From contig NC_091867.1 in the NCBI RefSeq assembly GCF_019399895.1, positions 3,410,001 through 3,474,000 on the forward strand: a stretch of DNA of 64,000 nucleotides, written 5' to 3'. Positions 1-10,055 of the stretch are shown here, piece by piece (position 1 is the stretch's first letter; each line of letters starts with the position of its first letter). Under the pieces are notes generated by a model that did no database searches, was not told the DNA's origin, and saw only the letters and a program-made list of their open reading frames with translations. The position numbers and the translations under genes were made by a program. This DNA is from Cardiocondyla obscurior. Taxonomy: Eukaryota > Arthropoda > Insecta > Hymenoptera > Formicidae.

Positions 1-199
1 CTATTTAACTCCGTTTGTCACCCACTCTAAAGATGTACTCGTAAATTTTATTTCACATTACGTATTGCTTATTAAAGGCTTGCTTATTAATATACCGATA
101 TAAAATATATTTCCAGAGCAATGTTAAGTTTTTGTTAGTAAAAGCTTAGAAGTGAAATTATTTGAACGTGGTTCGCTTGAGTTTGTATAAACATTACAT

Positions 200-205
200 T
201 TTATT
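200..205 (-). terminator. Poly(A) signal overlapping the nudel stop codon
   Basis: On the minus strand the stop TAA (206-204) runs directly into TAAAATG, so AATAAA occupies 205-200 and shares two bases with the stop. A second AATAAA lies at 52-47 and would give a 3'UTR of about 170 bases. Which is used cannot be told from sequence. Confidence 0.5.
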
Positions 206-3200
206 AGCTGCACTTAACAAAAAGGCGGTAGCAGGCTTCTTCTGGTTTGACCAAAGTTATTAAAGGCTTATCTTCGCGCATGGTTATCCACGTGTCCATA
301 TTTAATCGCACCATGTAGAAATCGTCCAGAGATGGAACAACAGATTGATTAAAAATTTGATGCTTGGAATCGATAATTCCGTTTGAGTAACCACTCTTGC
401 GGCACACATTCGCTGCCTCCTCCTCCCGTGACGTTTCTTCCGACGAATAACACAGCGTGTGCCATACACCATAGGTCCGTTGCATCACTTCACTTGCAGT
501 AGGTCTGCGGGGTAATTTAATAAGTTTGTAATTATGTAAATTCTTATTATTTCGTCATTTAATAGCGCGGCGCGTCATTTGCGATGTACATATAATTATG
601 GCGCAACTTATTCCAATTAAATTCCTACCTTTTATCCGCGAGATCTCGCACCTTTATGCACTCTGCTTCGTCCTCTCCGTTCGGACAGTCATTGTCGCCA
701 TCGCACACGAAATCTTGTGAGACACAAGTAACATTTGTGCTCTCTCTGCGTTCAATGTAGATTTACACACAATTAGTAAATGCAAAAAAAATTTTTTTTT
801 TTTTTATTTGTTATTTGAGAACGATACTTTTTAAAGAGCTTTCGAGATACAACAAAACATTATTGATCTTACGTGTTGCATTTAAAGCTAGTCTCGGTGC
901 ATTGACACTCTTCTGGAGATTCGTCGGTCTTATCGAAACAATGTCGCACTCCGTCGCACAATCGCTCTGGTTTAGTCAGCTTTAAATATTCCGCGCAGCT
1001 GCATATTACAGGTTCATCCGTTCCATCAGAGCAATCCACTTTACTGTCGCAAAACGCGCTCTTCGGGATACATTCGCCATTTATGCACCGTAATTCCGAC
1101 TTTGCGCATTCTACGAAAGTGCATTAAAACCATAAATTTATGGCACAAGAGATAAGCGATTAAAACTTATCTGATTTAATAATTCTATTAATAATTTCAT
1201 TAAATTTTTAATTTAGATTTAATTCGATATAAATTGCGACTTTAAATTAATAATTTATTAAGTCGTTCGTTAATATTACGTACCGCTGATTTTGTTTTCC
1301 TTTTTCATTTGTTGCACTCGCAGACACATTTCATCCTTCTCGTCCGCACCATCTCGACAATCTGCCACGCCGTCGCATACTTGATTCCATGGGACGCATT
1401 GTCCGATATTGCACCGGACACCGTCGCAGGTGGCCTCAGGTGTTCGTTGTGGAGCTTTCTCTACAGTGCCAAAGTGGAGAAATTAAATTTTCGATTATTT
1501 TGCGTAAAAATATAATGATCGATATAAAACTAATCAAGTGGTTAAAAAAAGCTAAGAAATTAACGGTTACCTAAAGCTTGCGTGAGGTAGGCATATATGT
1601 AATCAATGCTCGTCAGGTTTTGCACGTTTCGGAAGCTGCACAAGCCGTCGTTTTCGTAAAATACAGCCGCGGGATACCATCCCTCTTCGTTTCGACAAAA
1701 CACCAGTCCGTTCCAATTTGAAGAAGTTTCATTATTCTAAAAGCGCGGAAAAAAATCAAAATCCGATGCTCTGCACATTTTGCTGAATTAAAAATACATG
1801 ATTGGTTTAATTTTACAAAGCTACTCACTAGACACTTGACACTTTGAGTTTTGACAAAACAGCGATGGCAATTGTCGCAGTTTTGAAGAACTGGTTTAAG
1901 GAAAATCGACTGCGTCAGGTGTTCCTTGTTTGTACCAATTGCCACGCATAAATCGTCCTTCGTCGGTGGATATATTCTGCGAAAATTCAACAAAGAGTTA
2001 TGTTACGAAGAAATTAATTTATGATAATGCATAAATAATTAATATACTTACTTTTTCTCAAAGAACAGCGGTTGCACGTAGCGAGTAAAATTCACTGCAG
2101 TTTTTAAGTGAAGTAACGAGACATCCGTTGTTTTCAAGTCTTCGATCTCGTCAACGACCGATATCTGCTGATGCGGTCCGTCCACGAGGAGGAACGAGCG
2201 ACTCTGGCCGACCAGAGCCGTTGTATAATTCACCGACAATCTGAAATTTGTTTTTCGTTACGCATTCTTTCGTTGATATAAATTTGACGAACGGTTCATT
2301 AAATTCCACGCGATCTGCGCTCGACGAGAGGACATCGGACACACTTTTGACAGAGAAAAGTTTCGGAGAAAATAAAATTCACTCACCTGATCGCCTTCGT
2401 GCAACTCGAAGTGGACAGAAGCCAGTCCGATTCTAGGAGTAAAGCCGTGCAGTGATATCGGCCGTCGACGAAGATGGCCGCTAGCCACGGCCACAGATAG
2501 GTATATTCTCCGGTTCTCGGATCGACGACCAGGAGTGAATCGGCGCTGCTGCTCAAAACCGGTCTGCAGCGGAACTGTAGCGCCGTGCACGACTCACCTC
2601 TCTCGTTTTCCTCGACGTGGCTCGGTGAAGGTTCATAGCTCGTCACGTTGTCGCTCCACCGTGAGAATCTCGTTTCGAGCACCGTTTCGTTCACAACGAT
2701 TCTATCCAACAGCTCCAAACCTCTGTAATTTACGTACGCATTTATTACGTACGAATTCATTAGTCGCAATTAATACTTTTAATTATTAATTTAAGGCTGA
2801 ACGTACGCAAATCCAAGATAATTGCATAGATTTTTTCCGATCATTGACATTACAGTGGGATTCTTCAATGTATCCGGCTGAATACACGCCAAGTGCCACG
2901 TTCCGTTGTAATTTTGACTGAGCAAACCTTCTCTGTTTAAAACTGGCCGGTTCTCGTTATCTACGTTCATGTATTTTCCGTAAGTCAACGCAACTGAAAA
3001 GAAGGAATGACGTCAATTAGTTTTTCTTTCTTTAAAAAACCGAGAACACAAACCGAACACTTACGGCAATCGACCTCGTCTTCTCTCAGAGGGCAGTTGA
3101 AAATTTTATCGCATTTTTTTTCGATCGGGATACAAAAATTTCCGCTCCTGTTGCAGTGGAACTCGTCATCTTTGCATATACCTGAAACAATCACTCGTTA

Positions 3201-6200
3201 GATCGAAAAAACTAACAGGTAAACTACGTGCAATCGTACCGCAATTTTTCTCGTCCGTCTGGTCATCGCAATCTAGATGTCCGTCGCAAATCGTCGTTGG
3301 ACGAAAGTTTAACAGGTAATCCTTACACGTGCAGTTTTCTTCATCGGTACCGTCTTCGCAATCTAAGCGTTTATTACATTTTTTGCTGACCGATATGGTT
3401 TGAAACAGACTGCCAATAAGACAAACATTAATTTCAAGAAAAATCTTAACTCAAAATTTTCGTAATACTTTGTAGCTCACTTTTTGCAGGTAAATTTAAC
3501 GTGCGATATCGTTGTTGCGGGCGTTATTGCATCTAAGGAATCTGAATTCTCACTGCTATACGTTTGCGTTTCTGTCTGAAAGAAGTAGGAGACAGTAGAA
3601 AAAGATGTTGGTTCTATGCTCGCTTCTGTAACATAAAATTTCAAAGTTATTTCTAATAATTTTATTAAATTATTAGAGACATAATTATGGGAGTGTTAAA
3701 TATATTTACTTTTTTTTTTTGTACTTTCGCTCAATACTTTGTTAGATTGTTGCTTTGCAGAAACATTATTAAAATTCGATTCTTTGAATCTTCCCTTCAC
3801 TTTCAGAAATCCGCATCCGATCTCATCCTCTGCGTCTAAACAATTTACAATTTTATCGCAACGTTTTTCTCGAGGTAAGCATTTTTGCAAGCTCGATTGG
3901 CAGCTAAATCCCGGACATAAATCCAAGGGTTTGTTTCCCATCAAAGGCATTACTTGGCTCTCTGTAAAATAATATATTTTAAGTACTAAAAGCAAAAAAT
4001 GAAAAAAACATATTTAAAAAATAAATTTTTTTTTTTTTAATTGACTTACGTAAAGTTTCAGACGATTCCAAAATCCAATCCAGATAGTAACTCAGTTTCA
4101 TATAAACACCGGGCTCATTTGGACGTCCGCATCCATCGCCATGGCTGATTAAGCCCGCCGCGTACCACTGAGATTCTAATTTGGGGTTTCTGTGCAGAGA
4201 AAAATATTATTTTATAACAATAGCAAAAATCAAATGTTTAGGGTTTTATTTGTTAATTACCTGCACATTAAAGGACCACCACTGTCTCCCTGGCAAGCAT
4301 CGTGACCACCCTCGGGATATCCCGCGCAGATCGTCGCGTTGTTCTTATCAGCCATATACTTACACGATGGCAAAATCGGTACTTCCACTTCTCGCAAATG
4401 ATCCGCTGAAATCAAATATTAATTTTAAATAAATATTATAAATATTTAGCCATATATTTGAGAAAAAAATTAAACTTACGCTCGGGTCCATCTTCTTTTA
4501 CGGCTCCCCATCCAGTAGCAACGCATACGGATTGAGGCGATGGGCCCTCTTTCCATTCGCGACCGGCGGTAGCTAACGACGGTAAGCAGGCCTGGCGAAC
4601 CCATCGATTAAAAAGAAGCCGCCTGTCTAACATGATGATCGCTATGTCGTTCTGCATCTCTCGCTTTGCATATCCCGGATGAACGAGCACATACTTCGGT
4701 TTTCTTAATTGTGCCATCGGCGAAAACGAAAGCCGCCTGAGGATACCGGCCTGTATTTCGAAATAATGTTCCGTATATCTGAAAATGTTTCAAGACATTT
4801 TATAAAACATTTTTAATTAGTAGAAAAAAAAAAATTTCCCGTTTGAGTAAATCGTTCATTATATGTCTATTTAAAGTTGATCTTTAAAAAGTTTTTTACC
4901 TGTCCATGCAATGACCCGCGGTGAGTATGTAAATTTCATTGATGATAACACCACCGCAATGGAAATGACCGTCTTTGTAAATGGCGACCAAGAAGGGCCA
5001 AGCTTTAGGCTGACTTGCTCGACCACCAACTACTCGCGTTTGCGATCCGACGATGGTATCACTTTGATCTTGCGTTCCTTCCTCGATCACCGTTTGCCGT
5101 AACAATCCTAACGTCTCTTTGTAGATCCTGGTAAATTCCGGCGACGATTGTTCATTTGCATGTCTCCGATACAAGAAATTGTTCTTTGTCGCGTTGGAAG
5201 CGAGAGACGAGCTTTGACGAGGCAGAGTTTTGGTTCCGCAAGGTAACGGCGGACACTTGACGAATACCGCCGCACCCTGGCACGACGCCGTTTGTATGCC
5301 ACCATTATTCGATTCGATCACGTAAGGATTTTGAAAAGAATTCTCAAACACGATTTCCATCTCCGGCAGGCTTCTGCAAAAATAGTTTTAGCAGCTTGGA
5401 TAAGTTTTTAAATTAGAAATTGAATTGATTTTATCAGTGAATATTTTGCGTTCGGATAAACGGTATAATTTGCAGTATCTACTACAAACGTATATAAAAG
5501 TTATTACTCGTTTTGACGACTTACGTTAGCGGTCGACCAATTTCCGACGCGCAAGCGAAAATTGCCCAAGAGAGCGTTTTCGAGCAAACGGGATACCATT
5601 GTCCCCGCACGTTTTTGTGGAGATATCCTTCGGTATAACCGACCATAAAAATCTATATATAAAAACAAGAGAAAAAAAAATTTGAAAAATAATTATTACA
5701 AATATAATAAATTTTAATAGCAAACAAGCGTGTAAATAATTCGCTCTTACATCGTTTGAGTCCATGTGCTTTTCCAGAAGTATATCGCAATCGTGTTCGT
5801 CTTTTCCGTTGGGACACTGCTCTTTTCCATCGCAACGTTGCGAAAGTGGTACGCAATTATTGCTGCTAGACCGACTGTACCAGTCGTCACAGCTGAAAGA
5901 ACTCAATGGACAATCTACAAATTAAATAATTCTCAGATAGCCAAGTTTTTTGACAAAGATTTCGAAAGTGGTAAACTCGTGTATATTTAAGTAGAATGGC
6001 TTGCAAAGTGATAAACTCTACTCAGTTTCTGCTGATAGTTTACTGTTACATTATATCAGTAAATAAGGATAAATTAATATCTCGGTACGAACGCGTTTTA
6101 TAAAAGCCGCTTTAGTGAAAAGAAAAGTCTCGTGGATAACGTAGCTTCCTTAAATTCAACCAGTATTTAGCGTCATCTGGTGGCCAACCACAGTAATAAA

Positions 6201-9200
6201 TAAAACGTAAAATATATAATAAATTATTTTATTATTTAATAATATACGACAATTTTCTTTATTAATTTTTAATTATTTTTTGCTTTATTCATAATAATAA
6301 AAAGAGAAGATTAAGTACTCGGTTGGTTACTTAGATATCTGCTATGTTACATACTATTTCAGTTATTAAAAAAAAAAAAAAGAAAGAAACACACACGTAC
6401 ACACACACACACATGATGTTCGAAGCCAATAATATTCCTAACTTATTAAAATTTGAATTATATAAAATTACTTATGTAAAAAATATTACAATTTATTAAA
6501 ATCGAGGGTCTTTTTATTTATTTGAAGCGTATCGAGAAGGATTTAATACTATCATCGTTTTTTACCAAAACAACCAAGCTCGTCCTCCCCGCGTGGACAA
6601 TCGAAATAACCGTCGCACAAGCGATCCTGCGATATCCGATCTCGGCAGGAGCAGCTTATCTCATCACTGACGTCGGTGCAATCGATGCGGCCGTCGCACC
6701 ATTTCATCTCCGGAACGCATTCGAGATTATCGCATTGATGAAAATTTATAGGGCATCCGCTCAACGTCGGGAGCCCTGAAACAATTGTCACGCTGTTGAA
6801 GTTAACGTTTCAATTTCTTTTCTCAAAATGTATTTCAATTTACAGCCAACACTTTTTAAAACGTAATAAAAAAAAAGAAATGTAGCGCGTAAAATTATTA
6901 AAATGATATTAGAACATGTTAAAAAGCGTGGGAATAATAAATACTTTGAAGAAATTCTTCCAGCAAGTCCGCGAGAGAACTTTACTTACCCGGATTATAT
7001 CGCGCGTTGAACTTCTCAGACAATTTCTCGGGCTTTCTTGGAAGCTCTTTCGCTTCGTTGGTAGAGCGATCGGATTGCGATATGTCGGAAACCGGTGGGA
7101 AGCGAGTAGTCGCCAGTGTTAAATAACCGCAAAAGTACGGCATGTTTACATTTTGTTCCTGAGACGTCTCAACTAAGTGCTGATTCAGGGGGGTGATCGG
7201 CACGTTCGGCACAGGTCCGGTGTTTTGTTCCGTCGGAGTCTGATCAGAGTTTAATGATAAAAATTGCATCGTGAGCCCTGGCTTATAATTTGGCGATGAG
7301 GGATTTTGCAGCTGATTCTGGAACCCGAATCCGTGGCTTTGTATGGTAGAGGGACCTTCGTAAAACGCCGACGCTGGTATGCTGGGAAATGGACCAGGAT
7401 ATGAGCGAAAGAAGCAGACCGGATGAGTCATCGCCCACGTCGTAGGGCTTAGTTTTTTAAGGAATTTCGTGCTCTCCGTTACTGGGGTGGTGTTATCCTC
7501 CGTTTGCGGACGTTCGGTGAACTCGTAATTGCGATCATTTTCCATCGACTTTGATTCTGTAACTATTATACATATATATATATATAAATTTTTTTTTTAA
7601 GCTTCCTTATTATTTTAAAAATTATAATACGATTTGTATTGAACCAAGGTATCGCGTGAAAGTACATAATAATTAAAAAAAAAAAAAAGAAATTTTATTT
7701 AGCGCTTCCTTTTTGATTTACGAGTTATATAAACTTCTACGTATTTCATTTGAAGTTGTATTAAGCAAATCTTATGAATTATGAATACCTTGACGCTTTC
7801 AGCTTACGCTGCCTTAGAGATTATGCGAGTAAAAATAAATTGAATTCTTATGCGCTTCGTGCATTACAAATATTTTTCGAAAAACTTTACGGGGAGAGTA
7901 TCGGACTAAGTGGCGGAGCAAAGAAGGAGAAAAGTGAAGAAAAAACAAGGGAGAGTTTAAAGAATGGTTTCAAGAAGCGCGGTCGAGGCGTAAATGGATG
8001 CGGTAGGAAGCCCTCTTCATCACGTTTTAATTATTTCTACTACTTCTTCCGCGTCTTCTTTCCGACCACGTACCGACTGTCGTTGCGGATCGATTTTCTG
8101 GGTGTCCCTCGGACGAAGGACGCGTTGAAGGATGCATCGTGCCACCGTCAATTCCGGTCACGTCGTATCCCGCCGGCACACTCATCACGTTTCCAGCACT
8201 CTGGTTCGTAAGATCGATGGTGGCTTGTGTTCTCGTTTCGGCTGTCCCTGTGGAACCAGCCGTGATTGTGGTCTTTGCAGTTTGTTTAGCCCTCGTAATA
8301 ACACCATGCTGCATTCTAATGCCACTGGATTCCGTTGTGAAAAATTTCGTGCTCGTGATATCCTCGTCCTCGGTTATCGGATACTTCTGTTGATCGGCTT
8401 TCGCCGTAACGCTCACGTCAGTTTGGAGGACTTCCGTCGTTTGCGAATAATTTAGCGCCGAGCTAGTGCCTGGTCGTTTGTTATTGATGTCCGAATTGTC
8501 GACGTCAGTGTCGTTTACGCGCGTCCACTGTCCGTCATTGGAATTCGTATGATCAATTAATACAGTGGCGGTTTCGGATATGTCGCTTTTCAATGATTGA
8601 TTCGTGACGTTTTGTGATGGATTGTTTGTTACCAAATCAATTTCTATCGGCTGTATCCGCGCTGCTTCTGTCCAATTAACTTCCGCTCGCGTCGGGCTGC
8701 TCACGGCCTGTTCGTTGTCCAGCAGCTTGATGACGACCGGACTGAAATCGCTCGATTGATTTTGCTCATGAGGGAAATACTGATCCTTCGGCTGCATCTC
8801 GTCGCTTACTTCGTTTTCGTCATCCGCAGTTTCCAGCAGATCCTTGCACTCGAGACATTTTATAATTTCCGCTGGCAATAATTCTTTCCCGTTCGCCAGC
8901 GAGAGTTTATTCACGAAAAGCGCGATGTAGTCTTGCACGGTTTTCAACAATATCTCGCAGTCTTTCGCTTTCGTATCGCAATCTCTTCTTTTGCGAAGTA
9001 CTTCCCGCTTGGCACGTTTACTAACGCCTTCGTCGCTTATCGCATTAGGAAATTCGTCAGCTTCTGCAGCTCGCGTTATCTGGCTCGTCAACTCTGTCCG
9101 ATCGTTGAAAGATGGGTCTTCATCGATCACTTTCTCCATCCAAGACTTCAACAATGACCGTCTGCCGGGAGGAAAGCCTAGCTCGATCACCCGCTCCATG

Positions 9201-9829
9201 CGTGTTTCCGGTTGAACGCGAGCTGAAAGAATCATGGTGGAAGAGATGATTTTTCTCTCGAGGACATCGACTGGAAATTGGCGATTGCGGGCGCGATCAA
9301 GAGCGAATTTTTCGAGAAAAATGATGCACATTTATATTACTTATACAATATTCACTAACCTGAAGGTTTACCGTATCCGGATATTACGGAAAAAATAAGA
9401 TTAATTGTGAAAAAGAAACTAATAATCAGTAAAATAGAAATCGCTCCAGTCAGGAGAAGGTATTTGTGTCGCGTGTAAAAGTTCGAATGGCCGTGCTCGC
9501 TGTACTTGCAATTGTCGGATATTATGCCTGAAATCATGATTAATATTAATTGTAACATTTGGTGGGTATACATTTCGAACAATTTATCAAGTAAAACGAC
9601 TTACTTGTGCATCGAATTCTTGTACCTGTCACGCAACATGGTGGATCAATTGGAATATCGACCATTTGCGGAGTTGGACTTTTTTCGTCGCGCAATTTAC
9701 TTAATTTATCCGTCGAACGCACTAATTGTAAAAAAAAATTAATTAGTAATTAATCTAAAGAATAGACTTAGTTAAAGCTGCACTGATACACAAACGTATG
9801 GCCCGATGATATTCCTCGAGCAACTTACT
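204..9829 (-). CDS. ndl: Nudel-type mosaic serine protease (complete, 25 coding segments)
   Basis: Segments, 5' to 3': 9829; 9605-9721; 9360-9527; 8074-9222; 6990-7556; 6566-6775; 5751-5914; 5525-5652; 4900-5373; 4480-4778; 4261-4405; 4050-4189; 3710-3961; 3481-3625; 3240-3409; 3065-3181; 2807-2993; 2387-2722; 2052-2240; 1829-1976; 1571-1736; 1284-1460; 873-1110; 629-745; 204-504. All phases match; they give 2034 codons plus stop. Order: short N-terminal tail, TM about 62-87, basic RKRR at 172-175, Ser/Thr-rich stem to about 667, LDLa modules, SRCR-like region, trypsin domain (cleavage QTR/VVGG near 948; H989, D1037, S1134 in GDSGGP; Asp six before Ser, so trypsin-like), four LDLa, SRCR-like, degenerate protease (about 1510-1757), four LDLa, C-terminal SRCR-like. 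Known for the family: Drosophila Nudel comes from follicle cells and is needed for eggshell integrity and the dorsoventral cascade. The start is inferred. Confidence 0.93.
1571..2722 (-). other. ndl: Nudel degenerate second protease domain (exons 18-21)
   Basis: The fold is recognisable: WPWLAAIFVDGRYHC corresponds to WPFLVAIYKDGHFHC of domain 1, and TTDVSLLHLKTAVNFTRYVQPL corresponds to the Asp strand. The histidine motif reads LLSTSSC instead of LTAGHC. The GDSGGPLMCRN stretch reads SSNWNGLVFCRN. No R/IVGG activation site precedes it. Only the aspartate position is kept, so the domain should be catalytically dead. A degenerate second protease domain is, as I recall, also described for Drosophila Nudel. 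This may be conserved pseudoprotease function rather than a broken gene, since the reading frame is intact. Confidence 0.88.
4050..5373 (-). other. ndl: Nudel catalytic trypsin domain (exons 9-12)
   Basis: These four coding exons encode the only intact protease of the protein. Exon 9 holds the activation site (QTR/VVGGRA) and LTAGHC, exon 10 the NDIAII aspartate, exon 11 DACQGDSGGPL, and exon 12 the C-terminal strand and helix ending in YLDWILESSETL. All three catalytic residues and the S1 aspartate are present, so Arg/Lys specificity and zymogen activation are expected from the S1 family. The upstream part of exon 9 (SCQGAAVFVKCPPLPCG) closes the preceding SRCR-like module. Confidence 0.92.
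6389..6413. repeat. (AC)n microsatellite
   Basis: Alternating AC with one GT interruption, preceded by a poly(A) tract, in the nudel intron between exons 6 and 7. Confidence 0.9.
9605..9829 (-). other. ndl: Nudel start codon split by an intron
   Basis: The exon ending at 9829 (…GAA A/GTAAGT) joins the exon starting at 9721 (ACAATTAG/TGCGT), creating A/TG. The spliced frame reads MRSTDKLSKLRDEK and runs into the conserved gene. Upstream of this ATG the same frame is open without any ATG back to an in-frame TAA near 9899. The next in-frame ATG is at 9665 (MVDIPID), a fallback start 19 residues later. The 5'UTR and transcription start were not located. Confidence 0.55.
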
Positions 9830-9881
9830 TTCAATCAAGTTATCTATCGCGACCTTTTCATACGGAAATCCTGATTTTATT

Positions 9882-10055
9882 TCAATCTTCACGCGGGATT
9901 ACACCGGCGACGACTAACTTCGGATTCGACGGACAGGCTCCTCGCAACGGCGTGTCGATAAAAAGTTGCTGACAGTTCGTGTCGTCTCCTGTTACGTTCG
10001 TGTGAACGAACCCTTTTACACGCACTTCAACAAGTCGCACAACGTTGTCGCAGAG
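9882..10055 (-). CDS. Unrecognised coding-like terminal exon (hypothetical)
   Basis: On the minus strand an acceptor-like TTTTTTGCAAG is followed by an open frame beginning LCDNVVRLVEVRVKGF and ending ACPSNPKLVVAGVIPRED, then TGA and immediately AATAAA (9881-9876). The stretch is clearly richer in G+C than its AT-rich surroundings, as the real exons here are, and contains three cysteines. It stops 52 bases before the inferred first base of the nudel start codon. I do not recognise the protein and could not join it to convincing upstream exons; the open frame without splicing extends to 10127. It may be the last exon of a small unknown gene, part of a nudel leader transcript, or chance. Confidence 0.28.
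   Translation of the reverse strand, partial: LCDNVVRLVEVRVKGFVHTNVTGDDTNCQQLFIDTPLRGACPSNPKLVVAGVIPRED

Noticed and set aside
8132..8455. Plus-strand open frames opposite the nudel stem
   Set aside because: Antisense shadows of the large minus-strand coding exon 8074-9222.
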